Of a stretch of DNA of 64,000 nt, positions 41,039 through 50,241 are shown piece after piece. The stretch spans positions 2,852,001-2,916,000 of the forward strand of contig NZ_JACHMQ010000001.1 in the NCBI RefSeq assembly GCF_014208105.1. The letters run 5' to 3'. Under the pieces are notes generated by a model. The model searched no databases. It saw only the letters and a list, made by a program, of their open reading frames with translations, and was not told the DNA's origin. Each line of letters starts with the position of its first letter. The stretch's first letter is position 1. This DNA is from Actinomadura coerulea (GTDB taxonomy: Bacteria > Actinomycetota > Actinomycetes > Streptosporangiales > Streptosporangiaceae). The position numbers were made by a program, and so were the translations under genes.

Positions 41039-42517
41039 ATGTACGACGTGATCATCGCGGGCGGCGGGCACAACGGCCTGGTCGCGGCCGCCTACCTGGC
41101 ACGCGCCGGCAGGCGCGTGCTGGTGCTGGAACGGCTCGGGCACTTCGGCGGGCTGGCGGTCTCGGCGCGCGTCTTCCCCGGCGTGGACGCGCGGCTCTCG
41201 CGGTACTCCTACCTGGTGAGCCTGCTGCCGTCGCGGATCGTCCGGGACCTCGGGCTGGGCGTCGAGCTGCGCGGACGGCGGTTCGCCTCGTACACGCCGG
41301 TCGGCGACGGCGGCCTGCTGATCGACAACGGGGATCCCGCGCGGACGGCGGCGTCCCTGCGGGCCGACGCCGGCGCCTGGCGGCGCTTCTACGCGATGGC
41401 CGGGCATGTCGCCGGACGCGTCGCGCCGACCCTGCTGGAGCCGCTGCGCGACCGCGCGGAACTCCGGGACGCGGTGGACGACGCGGAGGCGTGGCGCGAC
41501 CTGTTCGAGCGGCCCATCGGGGACGTCGTGGACGAGCGCTTCACCGACGACACCGTGCGCGGCGTCGTCCTCACCGACGCGCTGATCGGCACGTTCGCCG
41601 ACACCGGCGATCCCTCGCTGCTGGCGAACCGGTGCTTCCTCTACCACGTCATCGGGAACGGGACCGGCGACTGGAACGTGCCCGTCGGCGGCATGGGCGC
41701 GGTGACCGGGGCCCTGGCCGACGCCGCCCGCGCGGCCGGGGCCGAGCTGCGCTCCGGGATGGAGGTCCTGCACGTCGACCCCGCCGGGGAGGTGACGTTC
41801 CGGGACGCCGACGGCGCCGAGCACGCCGTCTCGGCCAGGTGGGTGCTGGTCAACATGCCCCGGGAGGGTTCGGCCGAGGGGTCGCAGCTGAAGGTGAACA
41901 TGGTGCTCTCGCGGCTGCCGCGGCTGCGCGACCCGTCCGTCCGGCCGGAGGAGGCGTTCGCGGGCACCTTCCACATCAACGAGGGCCGGGAGCAGATCGA
42001 CAGCGCCTACCGCGAGGCCCTCGGCGGCCGCATCCCGTCCGTCCCGCCCGCCGAGGTGTACTGCCATTCGCTGACCGATCCGTCCATCCTCGGACCGGAA
42101 CTGCGGGAGGCCGGGGCCCACACGCTGACGCTGTTCGGCCTGCACATGCCCGCGCGGCTGTTCCGCGCGGACCCCGAAGGCTCGCGCGCGGCGGCGCTGC
42201 GCGCGACGCTGGCGTCCTTCGACGCGGTGCTCGCCGAGCCGATCGAGGACTGCCTCCTGCGCGCCCCGGACGGCGCGCCGTGCCTGGAGGCCAAGACGCC
42301 CGTCGACCTGGAGGACGCGGTCGGCCTCCCGGGCGGCCACATCTTCCACCGCGACCTGTCGTGGCCGTTCGCGGAGGCCGCCGGGGAACGCGGGCGGTGG
42401 GGCGTCGAGACCGAGCACCCGCGCGTGCTGGTGTGCGGGGCGGGCGCCAGGCGGGGCGGAGGCGTCAGCGGGATCCCGGGCCACAACGCGGCCCGCGCCG
42501 TCCTGGACGCGGGCTAG
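41039..42517 (+). CDS. CrtI-like FAD/NAD(P)-dependent oxidoreductase
   Basis: A 492-residue flavoprotein of the phytoene desaturase-like family. The dinucleotide-binding start is DVIIAGGGHNGLVAAAYLAR with VLVLERLGHFGGLAVSA for the second part of the FAD site. The C-terminus has LVCGAGARRGGGVSGIPGHN, the last FAD-contact motif, followed by AARAVLDAG. No other carotenoid or isoprenoid gene is near, so carotenoid work is not implied; many actinomycete members are annotated only as oxidoreductases. The ATG at 41039 lacks a strong Shine-Dalgarno sequence (GTGGTC). It ends in CTAG shared with the convergent monooxygenase. Confidence 0.88.
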   Translation: MYDVIIAGGGHNGLVAAAYLARAGRRVLVLERLGHFGGLAVSARVFPGVDARLSRYSYLVSLLPSRIVRDLGLGVELRGRRFASYTPVGDGGLLIDNGDPARTAASLRADAGAWRRFYAMAGHVAGRVAPTLLEPLRDRAELRDAVDDAEAWRDLFERPIGDVVDERFTDDTVRGVVLTDALIGTFADTGDPSLLANRCFLYHVIGNGTGDWNVPVGGMGAVTGALADAARAAGAELRSGMEVLHVDPAGEVTFRDADGAEHAVSARWVLVNMPREGSAEGSQLKVNMVLSRLPRLRDPSVRPEEAFAGTFHINEGREQIDSAYREALGGRIPSVPPAEVYCHSLTDPSILGPELREAGAHTLTLFGLHMPARLFRADPEGSRAAALRATLASFDAVLAEPIEDCLLRAPDGAPCLEAKTPVDLEDAVGLPGGHIFHRDLSWPFAEAAGERGRWGVETEHPRVLVCGAGARRGGGVSGIPGHNAARAVLDAG

Positions 42518-44067
42518 GAGCGCCCGCAGGCGCGGCGCAGGGCGGCGACGGCCGCGTCGGGGTCGTAGGCCGGCAGTACGGCGGCCAGATGACCGTCCGG
42601 GCGGACGATGTGCACCGTTTCCGGGCCCGCGTTCAGCGCCGCCCGCAGCTCCCCGCTGGTGTCGATCGCCTCCAGGGCGTGGACCTGGTGCGGGACGTCG
42701 GTCGGCAGCCTTCCGGCGGGCCCGCCCTGGGTGAGGATCACGAACCGGGTGCCGAACAGGCGGCGCAGGCGGGTCGGCTCGCCGTCCACGACGCACGGGC
42801 CGTCCGGGCACAGGACGCCCGGCAGCGGCGGGCGGTCGGCCCCGGGAGCGCGCGGGAAGTCCTCCACCGGCCCGGCCGGGGTCGTCAGCGGCGAGTCCAG
42901 GTACCAGAACGGCTCGGCGAGCCTGCCGGAGTCGACGATCGTGCGGGGGTCCGGGTGCGTCCGGGCGGCCTCCAGGGCCGCCAGCCGCCTGGCCCGCTGG
43001 CGCGGGGTCCGCGGGACGAGGAACTCCATCGTGCGGGTGGTCACCCGCAGGTTCTCCCCGGCGGCGGCCCGGCGCTCGGCGTCGTAGCTGCGCAGCAGCG
43101 CGGGCGGGGCCCAGCCGTGCCGGACGAACGCGAGCTTCCAGGCGAGGTTCTCCGCGTCCTGCACGCCGGAGTTCAGGCCGCGGGCGCCGAACGGCGCGTA
43201 GAGGTGGGCGGCGTCCCCGGCGAGGAAAGCGCGGCCGGACGCGAACGCCGCCGCGACCCGCTCGTGGAACCGGTACACGGTGGCCCAGACGATCTCGTAC
43301 GGGACGTCCCCGGTGATCCGGCGGATGCGGGCGTCCAGCGCGCCGGACCCGCGCTCGGCGTCGAGGTCGTGATCGGCGGGGACCTGCCAGTCGATGCGCC
43401 ACGTCCGGTCCGGGCACTGATGCACGAGGACCTGGCGCCCGGGGTTCCATTCGGGGTCGAAGAAGAACCGCCGCTCGCTCGGGAACGGCAGGTCCGCACG
43501 GATGTCGCAGATGAGGAACCGGTCGGTGAAGGTGCGGCCGGGGAAGCCGATGCCGAGCAGCTCCCGGACGGCGCTGTGCCCGCCGTCCGCGCCGACCAGA
43601 TGGGTGCCGCGCACGGCCCCTCCGGCTCCTTCGCAGCGTGCCTCGACGCCGTCGCCGTCCTGGCGGAGTCCTGTGACGCGATGCCCGTACCGGACCTCCA
43701 CCAGCGGTTCGGCCGCCGCCAGGTCCCGCAGCCGCGCCTCGACCTCCGCCTGGGAGATGTTGATCCAGGGCGGCACGGCGCCGTGCCCGGCGTCGGCGAA
43801 GGAGACGGCGAACAACTCGTCCCCGCGGTGGTAGGTGCGGCCGGTCGTCCACGTCACACCGCGCGCGATCATCGCCTCGGCGCACCCGACGCGGTCGAGC
43901 ACGTCGAGCACGTCGCGCTGGAAGCAGATGGCCCGGGATCCGGACGGGTCGCGGCGGGCGGCGGCCTCCAGCACCACGGACGGCACGCCGTGCCGCGCCA
44001 GCAGCAGCGCCGCGACGAGGCCGACGGGCCCCGCGCCGACGACGACGACCGGTTCGCTCTCCCTCAC
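42514..44067 (-). CDS. FAD-dependent monooxygenase (PHBH-type aromatic hydroxylase)
   Basis: A 517-residue class A flavin monooxygenase. The three hallmarks are present: GAGPVGLVAALLLARHG at the N-terminus, the GADGGHSAVRELLGI region (DG motif) and FLAGDAAHLYAPFGARGLN (GD motif). The extended C-terminal thioredoxin-like domain (residues about 385-517) is found in MhpA/PgaE-like enzymes that hydroxylate phenolic or polyketide substrates. GTG start at 44067. No catabolic operon is alongside; ppa lies 12 bp upstream on the same strand, so the two may be co-transcribed. Substrate unknown. Confidence 0.92.
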   Translation of the reverse strand: MRESEPVVVVGAGPVGLVAALLLARHGVPSVVLEAAARRDPSGSRAICFQRDVLDVLDRVGCAEAMIARGVTWTTGRTYHRGDELFAVSFADAGHGAVPPWINISQAEVEARLRDLAAAEPLVEVRYGHRVTGLRQDGDGVEARCEGAGGAVRGTHLVGADGGHSAVRELLGIGFPGRTFTDRFLICDIRADLPFPSERRFFFDPEWNPGRQVLVHQCPDRTWRIDWQVPADHDLDAERGSGALDARIRRITGDVPYEIVWATVYRFHERVAAAFASGRAFLAGDAAHLYAPFGARGLNSGVQDAENLAWKLAFVRHGWAPPALLRSYDAERRAAAGENLRVTTRTMEFLVPRTPRQRARRLAALEAARTHPDPRTIVDSGRLAEPFWYLDSPLTTPAGPVEDFPRAPGADRPPLPGVLCPDGPCVVDGEPTRLRRLFGTRFVILTQGGPAGRLPTDVPHQVHALEAIDTSGELRAALNAGPETVHIVRPDGHLAAVLPAYDPDAAVAALRRACGRS

Positions 44068-44079
44068 GCGTCCACCCGA

Positions 44080-44580
44080 TCACGTCGCGGCGTTCCCGGC
44101 CACCTCCCGGGCGCGCTCGGCGGCCCGCTCGATCGTCCGGTCGGCGACCTCCCGGTCCTGCCAGCCGCGCACGTCGGTGCCCTTGCCGGGCTCCAGGCTC
44201 TTGTAGATGTCGAAGAAGTGGGCGATCTCGTCGAGGACGTGCTGGTGGACGTCCCTCAGGTCGCGGATCCCGGCGTAGCGGACGTCTCCGGCCGGCACGG
44301 TGAGGATCTTGGCGTCGGGGCCGCCCTCGTCGTGCATCCAGAACACCCCGACGCTGCGCACCCTGACCACGCACCCGGGGAAGGTGGGCTCCTCCAGCAT
44401 CACCATCGCGTCCAGCGGGCTCCCGTCCTCGGCCCACGTGTCCGGGATGTAGCCGTAGTCCACCGGGTACTGCGTCGAGGTGAACAGCATCCGGTCGAGC
44501 CGGATGCGGCCGAGCCGCTGGTCCATCTCGTACTTGTTGCGCGATCCCCGGGGGATCTCGACGATCATGTCGATCTCCAT
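44080..44580 (-). CDS. ppa: Inorganic pyrophosphatase
   Basis: A 166-residue family I soluble pyrophosphatase, cytoplasmic, cleaving PPi to phosphate. Active-site residues are visible: IVEIPRGSRNKYEMD, YPVDYGYIPDTWAEDGSPLDAM with the metal-binding Asp/Glu, DAKILTVPAGDVRY and FFDIYKSLEPGKG. The length is that of actinobacterial Ppa. GGGGAGGG precedes the ATG by 4-5 nt. It lies 45 bp from polA on the same strand, downstream of it. Confidence 0.97.
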   Translation of the reverse strand: MEIDMIVEIPRGSRNKYEMDQRLGRIRLDRMLFTSTQYPVDYGYIPDTWAEDGSPLDAMVMLEEPTFPGCVVRVRSVGVFWMHDEGGPDAKILTVPAGDVRYAGIRDLRDVHQHVLDEIAHFFDIYKSLEPGKGTDVRGWQDREVADRTIERAAERAREVAGNAAT

Positions 44581-44625
44581 GAATCCCTCCCCAGGGGAGC
44601 ACTACCCACGAACCGCCGCGCCACG

Positions 44626-47259
44626 TCAGTGGGCGGCGGCGTTCCAGTCGGGGCCGGAGCCGATGGCGACCTCCAGGCCGACCGCGAGCGGGTAGGCCGT
44701 CGTCATCCCGGTGCGGACGATCTCCCGCACCACGCCGGCCTCGCCGGGCGCCACCTCCAGGACGATCTCGTCGTGCACCTGGAGCAGCAGGCGGCTGGCC
44801 AGCCCGGCGGCGGTGAGGGCCTCGTCCACCCGCAACATCGCGATCTTGACGATGTCCGCGGCGGAGCCCTGGACCGGGGCGTTGAGCGCCATCCGCTCGG
44901 CCGTCTCGCGGCGCCGCCGGTCGTCGCTGTTCAGGTGGGGCAGGTAGCGGCGGCGGCCGAGGATCGTCCGGGTGTAACCGGTGGCCCGGGCCTCGGCGAC
45001 GACGTGGTCGAGGTAGTCGCGGACGCCGCCGAGCCGCTCGAAGTAGGCGTCCATCAGCGGGCGCGCCTCGGCCACCGGGACGCCGAGCTGCCTGGCCAGG
45101 CCGAACGCCGACAGCCCGTAGGCCAGCCCGTACGACATCGCCTTGATCTTCCGGCGCATGTCCGGGGTGACGTCCTGCGGGCGGGCGCCGAAGACCCGCG
45201 CGGCCATCGTGGTGTGCAGGTCCTCGCCGGACTCGAACGCCGCCAGGAGCGTGGGGTCCTGCGACAGGTGCGCCATGACGCGCAGTTCGAGCTGGCCGTA
45301 GTCGGCCGTCATCAGCGACTCGTAGCCGCCGCCGGGCGTGAAGGCGCGGCGGATGCGCCGCCCCTCCTCCGTCCGGATGGGGATGACCTGGAGGTTCGGG
45401 TCGGCGGAGGTGAGCCGGCCGGTCGCGGCGACGGTCTGCTGGAAGTCGGTGTGGATGCGGCCGTCGGCGCCGATCTCGCGGATGAGCCCGGTGACCGTGG
45501 AGCGCAGCCGCGCCTGGTCGCGGTGGCGCAGCAGCACCTGCGGCAGGCCGTTGCCGGTCCGGGCGGCGAGCCAGGTCAGCGCGTCCAGATCGGTGGAGTA
45601 CCCCGACTTGATCTTCTTGGTCCGGGGCAGGTCGAGCTCGCCGAACAGCACCTCCTGGAGCTGCTTGGTCGAGGCGGGGTTGAAGCGGTGCCCGGCGATC
45701 TCCGCGGCCTCGTCGGCCGCGCGCTCCATCCCGTCGGAGAAGTACCGCTCCAGCTCGTGCAGCAGGTCCGCGTCGACGTGCACGCCGGCGCGTTCGGCGC
45801 GGGCGAGCAGGCGTGAGAGCGGCAGCTCGACGTCCCGCATGACCTCGTCCATGCCCGTGGACGCCAGGTCGGCGGCGAACACGCCGGCGAGGTCGAGGAC
45901 GGCGCGGGCACCCAGCATCAGCCCCGCCGCGCCCTCGGCGGTCGGGCGGCGCCCGAGATGGCGGCCCGCGAGGTCGGCGATCCCGTAGGCGGCCAGGCCC
46001 GGCAGCAGGAGGTAGGCGGCCATCGCGGTGTCGGTGGCGACCCCTTCGAGCCGCCAGCCGCGCTCGGCGAACACGCGCAGCAGCGACTTCACGTCGTGCA
46101 GCGCCTTGGGGCGGCCGGGGTCGGCGAGCCAGGCGGTGAAGGCCCGCTCGTCCGCCGTGGTGAGGGCGGACGGCTCGAACGACGCCGCGTTCCCGTCGCC
46201 GGCGGCCAGCGCGATCCGCTCGATGCCTCCCGCGCCGCGCGTCCAGGTGTGGTCGGCGGCCAGCCCGGTCAGGCCGGTCGCGTGCGACCCCAGCCAGCCG
46301 GCCAGCTCGCCGGGCCCGAGCTCCCGCCCCTGGACGGGTTCCGGCCCGGCGTCGCGCGGGGGGCGTCCGCCGCCCGGGTCGGCCGCGAACAGGCGCTGCC
46401 TGAGGCTGGCGTTGCGGAACTCCAGCTCGTCCAGCAGGGCGGTGAAGGCCGCCAGGTCGTACGGGCGCCGCCGCAGGTCGGCGGGCGCCACCGGGAGGTC
46501 CAGGTCGCGGACGAGCTCGGTCAGCCGCCGGTTCAGCGCGACCGTGGCGGCCGCGGCGCGCAGCTTCTCCCCCGCCTTGCCCTTGACCTCGCCGGCGTGT
46601 TCCAGCAGGGCGTCCAGCGACCCGTACTCGCGGACCCACCTGGCGGCCGTCTTCTCCCCGATGCCGGGGATGCTCGGCAGGTTGTCGGACGGGTCGCCGC
46701 GCAGCGCCGCGAAGTCGGGGTACTGCGCCGGGGTGAGCCCGTACCGCTCGCGCACCGCGCCGGGCGTGTAGCGGATCATCTCCGACGCCGTCCGGTAGAA
46801 GTACAGGACCGTGACGTCGTCGCTGACGAGCTGGAGCACGTCCCGGTCGCCGGTGACGATCAGCACGTCCATGCCGTCCGCCTCCGCCGCCGTCGCCAAA
46901 GTCGCGATGACGTCGTCGGCCTCGTAGCCGGGCGCCCGCAGCACCGGCACGCTCATCGCGGCGAGCAGCCGGTCCAGGATTGGCAGCTGGGCACCGAACT
47001 CCCCCGGCGACCTCGCCCGGGTGGCCTTGTACTCGGGGAACGCCTCGGTGCGGAACGTCTGCCGGGAGACGTCGAACGCGACGGCCGCGTGCGTGGGGCG
47101 CTCGTCCCGCAGCACGTTGGCGAGCATGTTCGCGAAGCCGTACACGACGTTGGTCGGCTGCCCGGAGGTGGTGGTGAAGTTCTCGACCGGCAGCGCGTAG
47201 AACGCCCGGTAGGCCAGCGAGTGGCCGTCCAGGAGCAGCAGGCGTGGCCGGTCCGTCAT
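44626..47259 (-). CDS. polA: DNA polymerase I
   Basis: An 877-residue enzyme. Residues about 1-290 are the 5'-3' nuclease (LLLLDGHSLAYRAFYAL, GYEADDVIATLA, VTGDRDVLQLV, GDPSDNLPSIPGIGEKTA). Residues about 300-470 occupy the position of the 3'-5' exonuclease, but the acidic motifs are not intact, as in other actinobacterial Pol I. Residues about 480-877 form the polymerase: motif A ADYGQLELRVMAHLS, the O-helix MSYGLAYGLSAFGLARQLGV-type segment and motif C VHDEIVLEVAPGE. It fills gaps and removes RNA primers. The LLM oxidoreductase is divergent from it across 63 bp. Confidence 0.98.
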   Translation of the reverse strand: MTDRPRLLLLDGHSLAYRAFYALPVENFTTTSGQPTNVVYGFANMLANVLRDERPTHAAVAFDVSRQTFRTEAFPEYKATRARSPGEFGAQLPILDRLLAAMSVPVLRAPGYEADDVIATLATAAEADGMDVLIVTGDRDVLQLVSDDVTVLYFYRTASEMIRYTPGAVRERYGLTPAQYPDFAALRGDPSDNLPSIPGIGEKTAARWVREYGSLDALLEHAGEVKGKAGEKLRAAAATVALNRRLTELVRDLDLPVAPADLRRRPYDLAAFTALLDELEFRNASLRQRLFAADPGGGRPPRDAGPEPVQGRELGPGELAGWLGSHATGLTGLAADHTWTRGAGGIERIALAAGDGNAASFEPSALTTADERAFTAWLADPGRPKALHDVKSLLRVFAERGWRLEGVATDTAMAAYLLLPGLAAYGIADLAGRHLGRRPTAEGAAGLMLGARAVLDLAGVFAADLASTGMDEVMRDVELPLSRLLARAERAGVHVDADLLHELERYFSDGMERAADEAAEIAGHRFNPASTKQLQEVLFGELDLPRTKKIKSGYSTDLDALTWLAARTGNGLPQVLLRHRDQARLRSTVTGLIREIGADGRIHTDFQQTVAATGRLTSADPNLQVIPIRTEEGRRIRRAFTPGGGYESLMTADYGQLELRVMAHLSQDPTLLAAFESGEDLHTTMAARVFGARPQDVTPDMRRKIKAMSYGLAYGLSAFGLARQLGVPVAEARPLMDAYFERLGGVRDYLDHVVAEARATGYTRTILGRRRYLPHLNSDDRRRRETAERMALNAPVQGSAADIVKIAMLRVDEALTAAGLASRLLLQVHDEIVLEVAPGEAGVVREIVRTGMTTAYPLAVGLEVAIGSGPDWNAAAH

Positions 47260-47322
47260 GTGTCACATCCTGGCAGCCGGGGCAGGAGGCATGAAACCGG
47301 CGGCGGAGGTGTTGGGGACGGC

Positions 47323-48153
47323 ATGACCAAGATCGAACTTGGACGGCTCGGGATCTGGCTCCCCTGGCCCCAGCTGACCCCGGAACTGGCTCGGGACGTC
47401 GAGGAACTCGGCTACGGCACGGTCTGGATCGGAGGCTCGCCGGCCGATCCGGACATCGCCGGGCGGCTCCTGGCCGCGACCGGCCGCATCGTGGTCGCCA
47501 CCGGCATCGTGAACATGTGGAGCACGCCCGCCGAGGAGGCGGCCGCGGCCTACCACCGGCTGAACGACCTGCACGGCGGCCGGTTCCTGCTCGGCGCCGG
47601 CATCGGGCACCGGGAGCGGGACCAGGAGTACCGCAGCCCGTACGAGACGATCGTGGACTACCTCGACCGGCTGGACGCCGGGAACGTCCCCGTGGAGGGC
47701 CGGGTCCTCGCCGCGCTGGGGCCGAAGGTGCTGCGGCTGGCGGCCGAGCGCGCCGCGGGCGCCCACCCGTACCTGACCACGCCCGAGCACACCCGGTCGG
47801 CCCGGGAGATCCTGGGGACGGGCCCGCTGCTGGCGCCGGAGCAGAAGGTCGTGCTCGAACCCGATCCGGTGCGCGCCCGCGCGATCGCCAGGGAGACCCT
47901 CGGTCGCTACCTCGCCCTGCGCAACTACGTCGCCAGTTTCGAGCGGCTGGGGTTCACCGCCGACGACTTCGCCGGCGGCGGCAGCGACGCGCTCGTGGAC
48001 GCGCTCGTCGCGCACGGCGACGCGGCGGCGGTCTCCGCGCGGCCGGCCGCCCATCTGGAGGCCGGCGCCGACAACGTCGCCGTCCAGGTGCTGACCGAGT
48101 CCGGCGGCGACCCCCGTCCCGCCCTGCGGTCGATCGCCGAGGCGCTGCTCTGA
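47323..48153 (+). CDS. LLM class F420-dependent oxidoreductase
   Basis: A 276-residue luciferase-like TIM-barrel protein. The opening LGRLGIWLPWPQLTPELARD, GYGTVWIGGSPADPD, VVATGIVNMWSTPAEE, FLLGAGIGHRERDQEY and VLAALGPKVLRLAAERAAGA match the actinobacterial TIGR03620-like subgroup, whose members use the deazaflavin F420. It binds F420 in the family; the substrate is unknown. ATG at 47323. It is transcribed away from polA and ends at a strong bidirectional terminator hairpin before the M28 gene. Confidence 0.92.
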   Translation: MTKIELGRLGIWLPWPQLTPELARDVEELGYGTVWIGGSPADPDIAGRLLAATGRIVVATGIVNMWSTPAEEAAAAYHRLNDLHGGRFLLGAGIGHRERDQEYRSPYETIVDYLDRLDAGNVPVEGRVLAALGPKVLRLAAERAAGAHPYLTTPEHTRSAREILGTGPLLAPEQKVVLEPDPVRARAIARETLGRYLALRNYVASFERLGFTADDFAGGGSDALVDALVAHGDAAAVSARPAAHLEAGADNVAVQVLTESGGDPRPALRSIAEALL

Positions 48154-48203
48154 CCGGACCGCTCATTCTGACGGCGCCCCCGCCACCGCCGGGCGGACAT
48201 GGC

Positions 48204-48235
48204 GGGGGACGCGCCCGGGGCCGGGCGCGTCCCCC
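48204..48235. terminator. Bidirectional hairpin terminator between convergent genes
   Basis: GGGGGACGCGCCCGG (48204-48218) and CCGGGCGCGTCCCCC (48221-48235) pair over 15 bp around GG. It sits 50 bp after the LLM gene and 13 bp from the end of the convergent M28 peptidase gene. There is no U-tract, as usual for high-GC actinomycete hairpins. Confidence 0.8.
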
Positions 48236-48248
48236 GGTGTGACGGGTC

Positions 48249-49763
48249 CTACCGGGTCGCGCGGTTGCCGACGACGTCCGGCGTCACGCGCTGGCCGGAC
48301 CGCGCCCGCCCGCGGGCGAGCTCGTTCCCGTTGACCGTCAGGGTGCTGTGCGCGAACAGCTCCGTGACCGCGGCGGTGCCGTCGATCATCTGGTCGAAGC
48401 CCTTCAGGTTCACGTTGTCGTAGCGGTCGCAGGCCTGGTGGTAGCACGGGTCGTAGGCGAGGCCCGCGGTGCCGCCGTACAGCTTCGCCTGCTCGGGGGT
48501 CTTGATGCCCTCGGCGCCGGTGAACAGGCCGCCGGCGGGGATGCCGACGGTGATGAAGGCGTTGTAGTCCGAGCGCCCGTTGAACGGGGTCGGGTCGGTG
48601 GGCAGCCTCCGTTTGCCGAAGTAGTCGACGAACGCCTTCTCGATCGCGCCGGACCCGGCGGGGGCCTCGACGTTGTTCCCGCCCGCGCTGTTGTCGCCGT
48701 CGTAGACGAAGTTCACGTAGTTGGGCGAGGCGAGCATGTCGAAGTCGAGCATCAGCGCGACCTTGTCGCGCTCGGCCTGCGGCAGGTCGTCGACGTAGTA
48801 CTGCGAGCCGAGGAGTCCCTCTTCCTCGGCGCCCCAGAAGGCGAACCGCACCTTGTTGCGGACCTTGGAGCCGAGCTTGTTGATCTGCTTGGCCATCTCC
48901 AGCAGCGTCGCGGTGCCCGAGCCGTCGTCGTTGATGCCGGGCCCGGCGGTGACGCTGTCGTTGTGCGCGCCCACCACCACGACGTTGTCGGCCCTGCCGC
49001 GCCTGGTGTCGGCGATGACGTTCGCGGCCTGGCGCTTCTGGTTCAGGGTGTCGGTCTTGACCCGGAGCGTGACGCCGCCGTTCTGCGCCTGCTGGACGAG
49101 GGCCCTGCCGACCGCGTTCGTCGGTCCGACCACCGGGAGTCCGTAGGGCGTGGTCAGCGTCCCCCCGACCGGGCCCGGCTGGTCGGGCAGCTGGTAGATG
49201 ACGACGGCGGCCGCGCCGGCGGCGACGGCGTTGTCGGTCTTCAGGGAGAAGAAGCAGCCGCCGCGCTGGATCAGCGCGATGTGGCCCTTCGGGAACCCGG
49301 CGAAGTCGCCCGCCTCGCACCCGCTGCCGGAGCCGGTGGCCCCCGGGTCGACGGGGGTCGCGGGGGCGGTGACGTCACCCGACCCGGAGTACTGGAGCGT
49401 CTCGAAGTCGCCGTGCGGCGTGAACGTCTTCGGCTCGGGCGCGGTCTCGGCGAGGACCGGCTCCGACACCTCCTGCCAGAAGTCGAACTCGAAGTTCTGG
49501 ACCACCGGCGCGTATCCGGCCCGCTTGAGCTGGTCCGCGATGTACCTGATGGTGATCTTGTTGCCGGGCAGTCCAGCGGCCCGGTTGCCGCCGTTGGCGT
49601 CCGAGATCTTCTGCAGGTTCAGCTGGTGGTGCCGCACGTCGCTCAGCTTGACGAGCTGGGCCAGCCTGGACTGGGCCGGGCCGGCGGCTTGGGCGGGCGC
49701 CGCGGCCACGGTGGTGGCGGCGAGCGACAGCCCGACGAGGACGGCTAGCGCGGCTCTGCGCAT
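48249..49763 (-). CDS. Secreted M28 family aminopeptidase with PA domain
   Basis: A 504-residue exported zinc peptidase. A signal peptide (about 1-27, ending PAQAAG) precedes an N-terminal region, then a PA domain (about 130-260; CEAGDFAGFPKGHIALIQRG). The M28 core has its zinc ligands: His in VVVGAHNDSV, Asp in GINDDGSGTATLLEMA, Glu pair in FAFWGAEEEGLLGSQYY, Asp in LDFDMLASPNY and His in YDPCYHQACDRYDN. This domain order is that of Streptomyces griseus aminopeptidase-like enzymes with a PA insert. ATG at 49763 follows GGAGACC. The 3' half has the usual C-terminal extension (residues about 470-504). Confidence 0.92.
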   Translation of the reverse strand: MRRAALAVLVGLSLAATTVAAAPAQAAGPAQSRLAQLVKLSDVRHHQLNLQKISDANGGNRAAGLPGNKITIRYIADQLKRAGYAPVVQNFEFDFWQEVSEPVLAETAPEPKTFTPHGDFETLQYSGSGDVTAPATPVDPGATGSGSGCEAGDFAGFPKGHIALIQRGGCFFSLKTDNAVAAGAAAVVIYQLPDQPGPVGGTLTTPYGLPVVGPTNAVGRALVQQAQNGGVTLRVKTDTLNQKRQAANVIADTRRGRADNVVVVGAHNDSVTAGPGINDDGSGTATLLEMAKQINKLGSKVRNKVRFAFWGAEEEGLLGSQYYVDDLPQAERDKVALMLDFDMLASPNYVNFVYDGDNSAGGNNVEAPAGSGAIEKAFVDYFGKRRLPTDPTPFNGRSDYNAFITVGIPAGGLFTGAEGIKTPEQAKLYGGTAGLAYDPCYHQACDRYDNVNLKGFDQMIDGTAAVTELFAHSTLTVNGNELARGRARSGQRVTPDVVGNRATR

Positions 49764-50241
49764 GCTCGGTCTCCGTTGATGGGGGGACAAAGTAAACCGA
49801 AGCCTGACACCAGTCATTTCTCGCAACAAGACACGACTCAGCATCGAAACGGCCAATATTGGCCTCGTTCTTCACCGGGTTAACACGGTTGACATGGCCC
49901 CGCCGATTACCCCCGCGGGCCCTTCACCGCGTTCCACCGACGCGATCGAGAGGCCGCCCAAGGACCGCCCATTACAAGATCATTAATTGCGGCCAATGGA
50001 CTGACCTGCGATGACGCTCACAAGGGGCGGACAGGGCGCGGCCGGAAGGGCCGTGCCCTGCACGGCGCCAGCGAACCGCTGCATACCCGCCCGAAGCGCA
50101 ACCGTTAACGCGGTGCACGCGAAAGGTCACAAGTCGCCGCAGGTGAGACCTCTGGTCCCCGGCAAATCGAACTAAGTATGCTCCGGTCCCGCCAGGTCGG
50201 TCGGGGACGGCCGGTTCGAAGACGATCAGGAGTGTGGGCCG
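49764..50241. other. 478-bp divergent intergenic region
   Basis: No gene is seen. The segment is less GC-rich than its flanks and holds promoters for the M28 peptidase (leftward) and the conservon (rightward). It contains the perfect 14-bp palindrome GGCCAATATTGGCC at 49851-49864, GGTTAACACGG near 49878, TTAATTGCGGCCAATGG near 49983 (a second CCAAT-like block) and CCGTTAACGCGG at 50102. AACTAAGTATGCT around 50171 could be the -10 region of the conservon promoter. Confidence 0.5.

Noticed and set aside
38134..45816. A plus-strand open frame of over 2500 codons
   Set aside because: It runs antisense through the PcfJ-like, monooxygenase, ppa and polA genes. Its translation is Arg/Gly/Pro-rich without any motif, as expected from the mirror of high-GC codon use.
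40811..47266. A minus-strand open frame of over 2000 codons
   Set aside because: It is a shifted frame of polA, ppa and the monooxygenase and antisense to the CrtI-like gene. The real genes in other frames have full motifs and ribosome binding sites.
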